Positions 40,483-48,630 of a DNA stretch of 59,437 nt are shown here, piece after piece. The notes under the pieces were generated by a model. It saw only the letters and a list, made by a program, of their open reading frames with translations. It had not been told where the DNA came from and ran no database searches. The stretch is from the NCBI GenBank assembly GCA_041648665.1, contig JBAZOP010000006.1, forward strand, positions 1-59,437, given 5' to 3'. The position numbers and the translations under genes were made by a program. The first letter of the stretch is position 1; each line of letters begins with the position of its first letter. The stretch comes from a bacterium (lineage in GTDB: Bacteria > UBA10199 > 2-02-FULL-44-16 > JAAZCA01).

Positions 40483-41348
40483 ACCTGATCGACTTGGTGG
40501 ACCGGTACCTACTCAAAGAGGACCGAAGGACACGCCAGAGCCACTACGCCAGCGATGCCGATGCCTGTCGGCGGCAACTGTGGTACTCGTGGAAGGGAAC
40601 CGAACCGAGTAACCCGCCCACGGCTGGCGATCTGCTCAAGATGCGGCTCGGGGGGAGCGTGGAGGTGATCGTTGAGGAAGCGCTCGCGGACGCGGTGAAC
40701 GATGGTCTCATCGAGAGCTTCCAGAAGCAAGTCAGGGAGGAGTTCCACCCGGAAGCGCTCAAGTATCCGATCCGCATGAAGCTCGATTTTCTCATCACAG
40801 AGAACGGAGGGAAACAGGTCATTGCTGAGGTCAAGAGCATGTTCGGACAGGGCATCAAGGAGATTCAGAAGAAACAAGCTCCGAAGCCGGGGCACCTCGT
40901 TCAGACGTTCCTCTATGTCCAGCGGCTCCTGCTTCCCGCGATCCTCGCGTACTTCGGGAGAGACTTCGGGTACCGCACACAGTTCTGGCTGTCGAAAAGC
41001 GATGACGGGCAGTACATGGTCGGGGACAAGGAGATCGACTGGTCAGAGTGGACGGTCGAGGCTCTGACGCAGAAGTTTGCCGCTGTCGAGGCATCGCTCG
41101 AATCCGAGGAGCCTCCGGAGCGCGACTACATCGCGGCCATCAAGAACGGGGAGTTGCGTGAGCAGGGCTTCACGCTCGACAAGCACCTCTACAAAACGGA
41201 CTGGCAGTGCAACTACTGTCGGTGGAGAGATCGGTGTTGGGGACCGATGGTCGAGAAGTTCAAGGAAGGGAGCAACGCCACGATGTTCATCGAGCGCGAC
41301 AAGAAGCGCGCGGCACTCGGGGCGGAGGTCGAAGATGCAGACGCTTGA
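40479..41348 (+). CDS. PD-(D/E)XK exonuclease, Cas4/RecB-like with iron-sulphur cysteines
   Basis: 289 residues. Catalytic D103 and E117-V-K119 (KLDFLI, IAEVKS) form the PD-(D/E)XK site. C30 and C244, C247, C253 match the four-cysteine iron-sulphur cluster of Cas4 and AddB. Such 5' exonucleases supply resected ends for annealing proteins such as Erf. No cas1/cas2 or CRISPR repeats are near, so a recombination role is preferred. Confidence 0.85.
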   Translation: MNLIDLVDRYLLKEDRRTRQSHYASDADACRRQLWYSWKGTEPSNPPTAGDLLKMRLGGSVEVIVEEALADAVNDGLIESFQKQVREEFHPEALKYPIRMKLDFLITENGGKQVIAEVKSMFGQGIKEIQKKQAPKPGHLVQTFLYVQRLLLPAILAYFGRDFGYRTQFWLSKSDDGQYMVGDKEIDWSEWTVEALTQKFAAVEASLESEEPPERDYIAAIKNGELREQGFTLDKHLYKTDWQCNYCRWRDRCWGPMVEKFKEGSNATMFIERDKKRAALGAEVEDADA

Positions 41349-41703
41349 TCTCACGTGGGAGGGCGAGACGACACGGGCGACCATCGTGGAGATCCAGCCG
41401 GGGGACGCGACGCGGTACTGCTTCGCGGTCGTGGAGACTGCCGAGCGGCACTGTTGGGCTGAGGAGGATGGAGATATCATCGGTGTCGCGTCTGTCGGAG
41501 GTCCGTCATTCGGTGGACAGTGGCTCCCGCTCGCGAGGGTGCGCGAGTGGTGGAGGGAAACGGAGAGCGGATCGTCAGAGGAGAGCCTGAGCCACAACCT
41601 GATCGGTTGGATCCAGAACGAAGCAAGCCCACACGCCAAGGCCAACCCGTGGACCGTTCGAGCGGCGCTCCTCGCTGTGCTGGTCGTGTACGGGGAGGCC
41701 TGA
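41335..41703 (+). CDS. Hypothetical protein
   Basis: 122 residues, overlapping the nuclease gene by 14 bases. Beta-rich N terminus (LTWEGETTRATIVEIQPG), helical C terminus. No family recognised. Confidence 0.55.
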   Translation: MQTLDLTWEGETTRATIVEIQPGDATRYCFAVVETAERHCWAEEDGDIIGVASVGGPSFGGQWLPLARVREWWRETESGSSEESLSHNLIGWIQNEASPHAKANPWTVRAALLAVLVVYGEA

Positions 41704-42761
41704 TGGCTCGAACAAAGTTCATAGCCAATTGGAATCCGGTCTGGCGCAAGCAGAGCGGACTGCCTCCGGGGTACCTCGTACTCCGCGTCGATCCGAGATA
41801 CTTCAAAGCGGTCGGGAAGGCTCTTGTGAAGCTCGATGAGAAGCAGAGGGAGCGGAGAGAGAAGGCGACAGTGGAGGAGCGGGCGGAGCACGCGTGGATG
41901 GTCGATCTGGACGTGTTGATTGAGATCCACTACGCCAAGCGGAGCCTCGAAGCCAACGCGCTGATGTGGTCGCTGTACGGAATCGAGGCGATCCAGCACA
42001 ACGGACCGGGCGGAGATCCGGAAAAGCTGGTGACTCCCGAGAGCCTGTACTCACAGGACATGCTCGACTACGCTCCAACCTTCCCGCTCACAACCAAGGC
42101 GGTCGCGGTCGAGGACTTGAAACAGATGGTTACCGTGAAGCGAGTTCATCCCATCGAGGGAACCGATATGGTCGTGATCGACGTTGTAATCACAAGCTCG
42201 CACTGGAACAGCATCAGGATGCACCAGCACATCAAGATGCAATTCGACCGGCTCGCGATCAACGGAGTTGATCTCGAATCGGGAGCGGACGTTGCACATT
42301 GGTGGATGCAGTGGCGCAAGAAGATGAACGACGACAAGGTTGTACTCGGCGAGGAGTATCTGACGGAGGATCAGTACCGCGCGGGCAACCCGATCTGCGA
42401 AGGATGCGGAGGAAAGACCGATCACGTTCACCACATCTCAAGCCAAGGGAGCGGGGTCACGTTCGCGGAGGCCAAGCACAAGGCGAGCGACTGGCTGGCG
42501 CTCTGCGCGGAGTGTCACTCGCTCTGGTCAGAGCCGGGCGGCGGAGCGGTTGCTTTCGTCGCGAAGTACAAGCACACTCGGTACAAGGTTGCTCTCGCGT
42601 TGAAGTGGCCGGACACGGAGAGCGACAAGGAAGCCGAATCGCAAGAAGAGCTTTTCGAGAAAGGGGGAGCAGTTGAAGGATCAGAGGAAGCAGCTATTGA
42701 GACTCAAGCCGTACAAGGTACAGAGGACGGGAAAGACCGGCAGGACGGTGCACCTGAATGA
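41703..42761 (+). CDS. HNH-type zinc protein of the recombination block
   Basis: 352 residues. A long N-terminal domain of unknown type is followed by an HNH-like module: CEGCGGKTDHVHHIS and CAECHSLW, with two CxxC zinc pairs and a DHVHH catalytic candidate. Acidic tail. Could be a nicking or junction endonuclease, or a NinG-like recombination helper. Position after the exonuclease fits either. Confidence 0.72.
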   Translation: MARTKFIANWNPVWRKQSGLPPGYLVLRVDPRYFKAVGKALVKLDEKQRERREKATVEERAEHAWMVDLDVLIEIHYAKRSLEANALMWSLYGIEAIQHNGPGGDPEKLVTPESLYSQDMLDYAPTFPLTTKAVAVEDLKQMVTVKRVHPIEGTDMVVIDVVITSSHWNSIRMHQHIKMQFDRLAINGVDLESGADVAHWWMQWRKKMNDDKVVLGEEYLTEDQYRAGNPICEGCGGKTDHVHHISSQGSGVTFAEAKHKASDWLALCAECHSLWSEPGGGAVAFVAKYKHTRYKVALALKWPDTESDKEAESQEELFEKGGAVEGSEEAAIETQAVQGTEDGKDRQDGAPE

Positions 42762-42852
42762 GATGTGCGGTCTGGAACCGGGCGATGAGGTTCTGGAATC
42801 GAGGCTCGGGCCGGGCGTGGTGTTGATCGAGAGGGTGCAGAAAAAGAAATGA
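42673..42852 (+). CDS. Small AbrB-like protein nested in the end of the HNH gene
   Basis: 59 residues from TTG 42673, with GGGGGAG upstream, out of frame with the last 89 bases of the HNH gene. The segment VQRTGKTGRTVHLNE then GLEPGDEV matches the swapped-hairpin DNA-binding pattern of AbrB/SpoVT proteins. Too short for automatic finders because of its rare start. A regulator of the replication genes that follow is possible. Confidence 0.55.
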   Translation: MKDQRKQLLRLKPYKVQRTGKTGRTVHLNEMCGLEPGDEVLESRLGPGVVLIERVQKKK

Positions 42853-42869
42853 CCGGGGCTTTCTTTTTC
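42840..42869 (+). terminator. A/T-only hairpin after the recombination block
   Basis: GAAAAAGAAA (42840-42849) pairs with TTTCTTTTTC (42860-42869), loop TGACCGGGGC. It overlaps the stop of the AbrB-like gene and would place a U-run in the 3' arm. A weak terminator at best. Confidence 0.4.
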
Positions 42870-42893
42870 AGTGATTGTCGGATATACTCCAAG

Positions 42894-43022
42894 GCGAGCG
42901 GAGGTGGTGAGCCGCTCGCGTGTCTTCTGTATCAGGCGGCGGATTGAGCTTGTCTGCGATCCTATTCTCCTTGGTCGCCTGAGGGGAGCGGCTATCACCG
43001 GCCGGGGATTCAGACAAGCTCA
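42894..43022 (+). promoter_or_regulatory. Structured leader of the replication gene
   Basis: Downstream of a weak -10 candidate TATACT (42883-42888), hairpin GCGAGCGG/CCGCTCGC (42894-42901 with 42912-42919) is followed by a 12-bp perfect inverted repeat, TGAGCTTGTCTG (42945-42956) and CAGACAAGCTCA (43011-43022). The repeat encloses 54 bases and ends 20 bases before the ATG. Either an RNA switch or paired protein sites. Confidence 0.55.
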
Positions 43023-43041
43023 TTTCGTTTCGGGAGGGAAG

Positions 43042-43848
43042 ATGGCTGGTGGACTTCATGCAAAGCTCGGGGTGTTCGGAGCGGTGCCTCTGATGATACT
43101 CAAGGATCAACGTATCACTCCGAACGCTCTGCGGGTGTTCATCGCCCTGTCGAGCTTCGAGGGAGCGAAAGAAGGATGCAACCCCGGGCACGAGGACATC
43201 GCGGAGCGCGCCGGACTCAAGCTCTCGGCGGTCGGGGGAGCGGTCAAGGTGCTCGTGAACGCGGGATGGATCGGGAGAGCGCGACGCGGGCACGGTCGTA
43301 CAGATCGGTACTGCATACAGGCCTTCCTCGAAGAAGCAGAAGAGTTCAAGTGCAAAGACGGTCGAGACGGGAACGCGGTCAACTTCTTGACTTCCCAAAA
43401 AATGGAGACTCTCCAAAACTTGGAGGATCAAGACTCCCCAAAAGATGGAGACTCAAACTCCCCAAAAGATGGAGACTCTATTAAGAGAGAAGATCAAGAG
43501 GAAAGACCAAAGGAAAAGAAGGCCGTTTCCGCCCGGGCTATCACCGATGCTTTCTGGAAGGAGTTTCAGGAGCGGTGTCAGGGGCAGAAGCCGGTCTGGA
43601 AAGCGCAGTACGCGAAGATGGCGCAGGTGCTCGCGACGACGCAGCCTCTTGAGGTGGTGCTCGAATGCATGGCGGCGTACTTCGATGAGAAGCGGGTCTG
43701 GTGGTTCAGGAAAGGTCTCCAATATGAGTTCGCGCAATTCTTCTCGCACTACAACGAGATCAACTCCACGCTACACGCGGGAGCGAAGGCGATTCAGAAC
43801 ACATGGGCGAAACGAAACGCGGCGGCACTGGAAGGGGTGATGCACTGA
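43042..43848 (+). CDS. O-like replication initiator with winged helix
   Basis: 268 residues behind GGGAGGG. The N-terminal winged-helix domain (ALRVFIALSSFEG, HEDIAERAGLKLSAVGGAV, NAGWIGRARRG) matches phage initiators. A low-complexity middle (about 117-150) is encoded by the iterons. The C-terminal domain should recruit the loader, whose gene follows directly, as lambda O and P. Confidence 0.82.
   Translation: MAGGLHAKLGVFGAVPLMILKDQRITPNALRVFIALSSFEGAKEGCNPGHEDIAERAGLKLSAVGGAVKVLVNAGWIGRARRGHGRTDRYCIQAFLEEAEEFKCKDGRDGNAVNFLTSQKMETLQNLEDQDSPKDGDSNSPKDGDSIKREDQEERPKEKKAVSARAITDAFWKEFQERCQGQKPVWKAQYAKMAQVLATTQPLEVVLECMAAYFDEKRVWWFRKGLQYEFAQFFSHYNEINSTLHAGAKAIQNTWAKRNAAALEGVMH
43393..43475 (+). 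other. Probable origin of replication: four iterons inside the initiator gene
   Basis: Four copies of a 16-17-bp element, consensus TCYCCAAAANNTGGAGA, start at 43393, 43410, 43435 and 43459; the last two are identical. Each is a partial palindrome (CTCC...GGAG). An A-rich, easily melted stretch follows (43478-43520). This is the arrangement of lambda ori within gene O. Confidence 0.8.
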
Positions 43849-44717
43849 TGCGTGACCATGCACAGATCATCAAGGGCGTGCTGCAAGGCGAGGCCGTGAC
43901 CGGCGAGGAGGTGAACGCGATAGCGTTAAAATCTGCTGCGCGTTTGCTGGCGAGCGATGACCCGGATGAGAAGAGGCGGGGCGAAAGAATCGAGCGCGAG
44001 GTGAAGGGCGGAGCGTGTCCCGAGTGCGGGAGGCAGTATGTCAAGACGCGGAGCGTGACGCGGTTCGCATCCTTCGAGTACTGGCAACCGGACTGTGAGT
44101 GCGAATCGACGGAGGAGGAGCGCTCCGAGCGGATCAGAGTTATCGAGGATCGGCTCCTGAACGCGGGGGTTCCTCTCGACTATCGCGGCTCGACGTTCGA
44201 GGCATGGGACCATACCGTGGATCGCGAGACGGAAAGCGCCATGGAGCAAGTGCGAGCTTTCGCGGTCGATAGGAAGTATCGCGAGGGGAGCGGTCTGGTG
44301 CTGTACGGTCCATACGGGACCGGCAAGACGCGGTGCGCCGTGAGCGTGCTCAGGCGCGCGGCGGCTGACGGACTCTCGATCTGGTACCAAGCGATGGCCG
44401 AGCTTGTCGGGCAGTTCACGGATCGCGACAAGGGCCGGAAGTACGCGGAGGATTTGCTCTCGCGCGGGGTGGTGCTGTTCGATGACTTTGACAAGCTCGC
44501 GAGCGACAACGCGTGGGTGCAGGAGCAGATTTACCGCGTCGTGTCGCGGCTCATCGCGGACAAGAAGAGCGTTCTGATCACGACCAACCTCACGAGCATC
44601 GAGGACTTCGCGCGGCAGTTCGGCGGGGCGGTTGTGTCGAGGCTGGTGGGAGCGTGCCAGTTCATACGGTTCGACGGCGGAGACTACCGACTGAGGCAAG
44701 CGAAGGAGAGGAGGTGA
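43848..44717 (+). CDS. DnaC/IstB-like helicase loader ATPase
   Basis: 289 residues, TGATG coupling to the initiator. Zinc cysteines C57/C60 and C83/C85 precede an AAA+ core with Walker A GPYGTGKT (154-161) and Walker B VVLFDDFDK (208-216), then TTNLTSIEDF. Loads the replicative helicase at the origin. No helicase gene is visible in the window, so the host DnaB is probably used. Confidence 0.87.
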   Translation: MRDHAQIIKGVLQGEAVTGEEVNAIALKSAARLLASDDPDEKRRGERIEREVKGGACPECGRQYVKTRSVTRFASFEYWQPDCECESTEEERSERIRVIEDRLLNAGVPLDYRGSTFEAWDHTVDRETESAMEQVRAFAVDRKYREGSGLVLYGPYGTGKTRCAVSVLRRAAADGLSIWYQAMAELVGQFTDRDKGRKYAEDLLSRGVVLFDDFDKLASDNAWVQEQIYRVVSRLIADKKSVLITTNLTSIEDFARQFGGAVVSRLVGACQFIRFDGGDYRLRQAKERR

Positions 44718-44998
44718 TGAGGGAGGAGCGGCGGAGCAATAGCGTGCTGCGGTTGATCGAGCAAGCCGAACACATGGGGATCAGCCCGTACAAGCTCATC
44801 AAGCGGGAGGTCCACTATCGGCAAGCGGCGGGAGTGTGCGCGGCGGTGTGCGAGCGGTGCGAGAACATGGCGGTGCCAACGTTCCGCAGCGGAGCGCGCG
44901 GGATGCAATGCACACTCATCGGCGTCATGGACGATCCGGCCGCGTGGATACGGAACGGCTGGACGTGTGACAAGTGGGAGAAACGGAAAGGAGTTTGA
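44717..44998 (+). CDS. Small Cys-rich protein
   Basis: 93 residues, TGATG overlap. Cysteines in CAAVCERCENM, MQCTL and WTCDKWE suggest a zinc or iron-sulphur site. Part of the replication operon by coupling. Confidence 0.62.
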   Translation: MREERRSNSVLRLIEQAEHMGISPYKLIKREVHYRQAAGVCAAVCERCENMAVPTFRSGARGMQCTLIGVMDDPAAWIRNGWTCDKWEKRKGV

Positions 44999-45253
44999 AT
45001 GGCCTCGAAGAAAACACCCAAGACTTACAAGGGCGTGTTTGAAGTGTTTGACGTGCGGCACAGACGGTTCAGGGACACGAAGAAACTGACCATCACCCTC
45101 GAAGCTCCGTACGACAAGGCGGAGGAGAAGAAGCTGCTTGATCTTCTGTTCCTCGACGCGGAGGTGACCATCGTGGAGCACGAGGAGGATCCAGAACTGC
45201 CGAACGCGACCAAGGACGCCAAGGAGGCTCTGGACTCGCAAGACCCGGCCTGA
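44999..45253 (+). CDS. Small acidic protein
   Basis: 84 residues behind GAAAGGAG. Beta hairpins (YKGVFEVFDVRHRRF), then an acidic C terminus. Unknown function. Confidence 0.6.
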   Translation: MASKKTPKTYKGVFEVFDVRHRRFRDTKKLTITLEAPYDKAEEKKLLDLLFLDAEVTIVEHEEDPELPNATKDAKEALDSQDPA

Positions 45254-45331
45254 TCGGCGGATCGGTAGACAATCGGGCGCGTCCTGTCGGCGTGACGGGG
45301 CGCGCTCACTTCAAAGAAGGAGAGAAACGAA
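45254..45331 (+). promoter_or_regulatory. Hairpin leader of the 45332 gene
   Basis: GCGCG...CGCGC with inner GTC-GGCGT-GAC (about 45278-45308) forms one long interrupted stem, followed by AAGAAGGAGAGA. Same layout as the early leaders, but without their conserved linker or loop. Confidence 0.45.
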
Positions 45332-45445
45332 ATGGCGCGCGAGAGCTTCATCGAGTGGAAACCGAATGACAAGACCCATCAAGCTCCTCAAGGTCGGGTG
45401 GCTTTGCTCAAGCAGATCGCGGAGCAGCAACCCGCGCTGTTCTGA
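45332..45445 (+). CDS. Very small protein
   Basis: 37 residues (MARESFIEWKPND onward) behind GAAGGAGAGA. A short helix-rich peptide, isolated between two structured leaders. No family recognised. Confidence 0.5.
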   Translation: MARESFIEWKPNDKTHQAPQGRVALLKQIAEQQPALF

Positions 45446-45546
45446 GCCACGGGACAATGCGCCGTTCCTCTTCTTGAGCGAGGGGAGCCGTGGCGTTGCC
45501 CGGCTCTCCCGCTCTCTTTTCGCGGCGGAGAAAAGAAGGAGATTGT
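45446..45546 (+). promoter_or_regulatory. Structured spacer before the 45547 gene
   Basis: GCCACGG and CCGTGGC (about 45446-45496) are perfect inverted repeats enclosing 35 bases. A pyrimidine-rich stretch (GGCTCTCCCGCTCTCTTTT) follows and could end transcripts. Then GAAGGAG before the ATG. Confidence 0.4.
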
Positions 45547-45849
45547 ATGAAGCAAGACGAATTGCGAAAGCACTCGAAGTGCTCCAACTGCGGCAAGGTC
45601 ATTACGCATACCGGCCTTCCCCTGTTCTGGACTATCACCATCGAGCGCCACGGCATCAAGGTCAACACGCTCATCAGGCAGGGAGGTCTCGCGGCGCTCC
45701 TCGGAAGCGCGGAGCTTGCGCGGGTGATGGGAACTGACGAGGACGTGACGCAACAGATGATGGACCCGGTGACGGTCACGCTGTGCGAGCCGTGCGCAAC
45801 GGAGAAGCAACTCTGTATCGCGGAGCTTGCGGAGAGGGGAGGAAGCTGA
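45547..45849 (+). CDS. Zinc-ribbon-like protein
   Basis: 100 residues. CSNCGK near the N terminus and CEPC near the C terminus suggest one zinc ribbon, with a hydrophobic helix between (GGLAALLGSAELARVMG). Similar phage proteins are uncharacterised. Confidence 0.65.
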   Translation: MKQDELRKHSKCSNCGKVITHTGLPLFWTITIERHGIKVNTLIRQGGLAALLGSAELARVMGTDEDVTQQMMDPVTVTLCEPCATEKQLCIAELAERGGS

Positions 45850-46145
45850 TGGACGGTAATCAACCCGCGTTTCCTCTCGTCAAAGTACACGCGGACGGAA
45901 CAAAGACACTTTACAGGGGCATGACGCTTCGGCAGTACTACAAAGGTCAGGCGATTGGCGCGTGGATCCGGATATTCGCGGACCGCGACTACCACGACAA
46001 AGACGCGGCGGTGAAGGCCGCAAAGCTCGCGGCGATCACGGCGGAGGCAATGCTTGACGATAAGCTCGAAGCTGATACGATCGCGGAACCTCCGGAACCT
46101 ATCGACGTTTCAGAGGAGGCTCTCCTCGATGGGTTGCGCCGATGA
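45849..46145 (+). CDS. Small phage protein of the MTLRQYY type
   Basis: 98 residues. Contains RGMTLRQYYKGQAIGAW and DAAVKAAKLAAITAEAML, a helical pattern seen in many phage and prophage proteins of unknown role. Confidence 0.65.
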   Translation: MDGNQPAFPLVKVHADGTKTLYRGMTLRQYYKGQAIGAWIRIFADRDYHDKDAAVKAAKLAAITAEAMLDDKLEADTIAEPPEPIDVSEEALLDGLRR

Positions 46146-46462
46146 TCACCACCTATGACTTTGGTTCCAAGACGTTCGGCCACGCGTCGATGCTTGTCGG
46201 ACCGATGGAGGTGTTTATCGTCGGGGCGGACGGCAAGGGGGGTAAGGCGGTCATCGGCGACAAAGACCCGGGGCTGGACGCGGCAATGGCGGAGCTTGCC
46301 GAAGCTCGGAAGCGGCTCGTGGTAGAGCAGGAGAAGGAACGGAAGGGCGAGCCGTTCGACATGCGTTTCATCTACGGGTGCATCATCGACGGCAGTTCAT
46401 ACGGTCGGTACGAGCACGTTGGCGGGCGGCTCTACCGGCTCATCCGGAAGCCGAAGAGGTGA
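46142..46462 (+). CDS. Hypothetical protein
   Basis: 106 residues, ATGA overlap. A beta start, a charged helix, then beta again (RFIYGCIIDGSSYGRYEHVG). No family recognised. Confidence 0.6.
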   Translation: MITTYDFGSKTFGHASMLVGPMEVFIVGADGKGGKAVIGDKDPGLDAAMAELAEARKRLVVEQEKERKGEPFDMRFIYGCIIDGSSYGRYEHVGGRLYRLIRKPKR

Positions 46463-46479
46463 GAAAGGAGAGAAGAGAG

Positions 46480-47631
46480 ATGGTCGTGATTCATCGCGTT
46501 TGCGACGCGTGCGGCGGGGATGTGTTCGATGGCCGCGAGCTTTGGGAGATCGAGTTGAGGTTTGTCTCGTGGTGGAATCCGAGCGGGGATGCTCGCGTGA
46601 TGCATCTGTGCGGTAGCTGCGGAAGTCAGGCGGCTCGGCTCCTCGGATTCTGCTACGACACGGGGAAGATTCTCAGCGTCGCCCGGGGGGAGATGATCGA
46701 CGGGGTTGAAGTCCACGGTCCGAACGGCGGAGGCATCGCGGACATCGCCATCAACGGAGTCGCCGGGGCGAGCGCTCCGCACTGGCACGCGGAGAAAGCC
46801 AAGGAGCTTCCGATGGCGCTGATGGTGAGGGAGCAAGCGCCGTGGATGCGCGCGCAGGGGTACTCGGCGGAGATGATCGCCAAGAGGGAAAAGGACGATG
46901 CCCTTGCGCTCGCGACGCAAAGGAAGATGAGGGTACCCGACATACGGGCGCGAGACGTGGAAGTGAAGCGGTACTCGATAGTCGCTGAATGCGGCGATGA
47001 AGGAAATGCGACGTTTAAGCAGGTCGTGGACGCGGGAGGACCATACGTCATCTATGGCGCGCATGCGGAGAAAGTTGCCGCCCTTGAGCGCGAGCTTGTC
47101 TTGGAGCACGAGAAGCGGTTGCTGGCCGACAGCGAGTTCGCCGAGGTGCGCAGGCTGCTGGAGGCAAAGGAGCGCGAGCTTGCCGAGGCGAAGCGCGAGC
47201 GTGACGAGCAAGGGAAAAACGCTTGCGAATTGTTCGATGCCCTCAAGGAGAAGGGGCGCGACCTCTTCACAGCCCAGGCGCGTATCACGGCGCTGGAGGG
47301 GGCGCTGGCATGGTACGCAGATGAAGCGAACCACAAGCCAGATACGGTTGACATCGGCGTTGGAGAGCAACCCATCCCGTTGTCGGCAGAGGTAAACATA
47401 GACCGAGGGAGTCGTGCCCGCGCCGCCCTCGCCGGGAGGACGCCAGGGGGAGCGGCTACTGAGCTTGCCGCCAGCAAGGACCGGCTGGTGCGGCTGCGGG
47501 CACTCAGTCTCTATGCTGTCCATGACTCTCGATGCGGAGTGCGAGACGGAGAGGACTGTGACTGCGGATACAGCAAAGCTCTTGCCGATTTCGCCGCCCT
47601 CGCCGAGGAGCCAAAGGAGGGGGAGGAATGA
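46480..47631 (+). CDS. Zinc-ribbon plus coiled-coil protein
   Basis: 383 residues from ATG 46480 behind AAAGGAGAG. N-terminal CDACGGDV and CGSCGSQA form a zinc ribbon (to about residue 60). A Glu/Lys/Arg coiled coil follows (about 200-280), then a C-terminal segment with CGVRDGEDCDCGYSKALADF, common in phage accessory proteins. Codon use changes in the last third, toward GCC/CTC-type codons, suggesting a junction. Confidence 0.6.
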   Translation: MVVIHRVCDACGGDVFDGRELWEIELRFVSWWNPSGDARVMHLCGSCGSQAARLLGFCYDTGKILSVARGEMIDGVEVHGPNGGGIADIAINGVAGASAPHWHAEKAKELPMALMVREQAPWMRAQGYSAEMIAKREKDDALALATQRKMRVPDIRARDVEVKRYSIVAECGDEGNATFKQVVDAGGPYVIYGAHAEKVAALERELVLEHEKRLLADSEFAEVRRLLEAKERELAEAKRERDEQGKNACELFDALKEKGRDLFTAQARITALEGALAWYADEANHKPDTVDIGVGEQPIPLSAEVNIDRGSRARAALAGRTPGGAATELAASKDRLVRLRALSLYAVHDSRCGVRDGEDCDCGYSKALADFAALAEEPKEGEE

Positions 47632-47765
47632 TGCTACTTGTGTTTTTCGTCGGCATCGCAACCGGCGCGGCGCTGATGTTCGTCACGCTGTATGTGATGG
47701 TGATGTGGGAGCCAGCCTTCCGCCTCATCATGCGGCACAAGCGCCGGGAGGCACCCCATGAGTAG
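47628..47765 (+). CDS. Small membrane protein
   Basis: 45 residues, one transmembrane helix (about 3-26), basic C terminus (MRHKRREAP). TGATG-type overlap. First of a run of tiny genes with different base composition. Confidence 0.6.
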   Translation: MMLLVFFVGIATGAALMFVTLYVMVMWEPAFRLIMRHKRREAPHE

Positions 47766-47943
47766 CACGCTGCTGACGCGGGCGGGGCCGTTCACGATAG
47801 AGACGGGGACGATGGGGTGGCATATCTATCCGTCTGATCTGTCAAGGAAGGTGTCGGCGAGGAACATGGAGAAAATCGCACGACTCATAGTTGACACCCT
47901 TAACGCCGCCTACCGCAAGGAGAAGCGAGGGAGGAAGCCATGA
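47758..47943 (+). CDS. Small hypothetical protein
   Basis: 61 residues, overlaps the membrane-protein gene by 8 bases. Beta hairpin, then a basic helix (KIARLIVDTLNAAYRKEKRG). Unknown function. Confidence 0.55.
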   Translation: MSSTLLTRAGPFTIETGTMGWHIYPSDLSRKVSARNMEKIARLIVDTLNAAYRKEKRGRKP

Positions 47944-48182
47944 GCCTACCAACGACGGCGGCAGAACTTCGAGACGAGCTGCTTGGCCGCGAGTGCCAAT
48001 GCGGAAAGACAAAGGGGGCAGGGAAGTCATTCTGCTATTCCTGCTTCATGCGTCTGCCACGGAAGATCAAGCACGATCTCTACAAGCTGATCGGTGACGG
48101 CTACGAGGAAGCCTACAAGCAAGCGCGGGCCTACTTCACGGAGCAGGATGCCCCACCACGATTCGTAAGGAGGTTGCCATGA
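47940..48182 (+). CDS. Small zinc-finger-like protein
   Basis: 80 residues. CQCGK and CYSCF form a two-pair zinc site, then helices with RLPRKIKHDLYKLIG. Matches a small zinc-finger type often seen in phages. Confidence 0.62.
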   Translation: MSLPTTAAELRDELLGRECQCGKTKGAGKSFCYSCFMRLPRKIKHDLYKLIGDGYEEAYKQARAYFTEQDAPPRFVRRLP

Positions 48183-48433
48183 GCCTACAGAGTGAGCTGG
48201 TGAAGCTGTGCGAGCGACTGGAAGCCTACTCCAACGATGACGCCTATACCGGGTCGGAAGTGGCAGAGCTGATCCGCGCCCTTCTCGCCCGGTACCCCGA
48301 GGCAGCGCAGCGGCGGGAGGACTTCAAGTCCGCCTGTCGATGGGCGTGGGATCAGGAGGATGTCGCAACTCGCGAGTGGAAGGCGGGCGCAGAGGCGTAT
48401 CGCCGCTACCCCGACAAGGAGGTCTCCCCGTGA
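48179..48433 (+). CDS. Small hypothetical protein
   Basis: 84 residues, ATGA overlap. All helical. Unknown function. Confidence 0.55.
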   Translation: MSLQSELVKLCERLEAYSNDDAYTGSEVAELIRALLARYPEAAQRREDFKSACRWAWDQEDVATREWKAGAEAYRRYPDKEVSP

Positions 48434-48630
48434 GTGACAATTCCAAGCCCGTGACCAGCGGTAAGGCAGCGGGCCTGTTCGTCTCCCTTGCCGAGTGCCG
48501 CAAGCTCCAGCGGGAGGCGTATGTCAAGGGAGCGGTCGATCATCTCGATGTGTCTTACCCGGAGGAGTGGTTGCTCAAGGAAGCCCTCGCCGAGTACCCC
48601 GACCCGGAGGTTCCCCATGACCGCGCATGA
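48430..48630 (+). CDS. Small hypothetical protein
   Basis: 66 residues, GTG start overlapping the previous stop. Helical; overlaps the next gene by 14 bases. Confidence 0.5.
   Translation: MSDNSKPVTSGKAAGLFVSLAECRKLQREAYVKGAVDHLDVSYPEEWLLKEALAEYPDPEVPHDRA

Noticed and set aside
40479..41348. CRISPR adaptation protein Cas4
   Set aside because: Sequence features fit Cas4, but there are no cas1/cas2 genes or arrays, and erf lies upstream. A phage recombination exonuclease is the better call.
43393..43475. CRISPR-like short repeats
   Set aside because: Only four copies, spacers of 0-8 bases, and inside a coding gene; iterons fit better.
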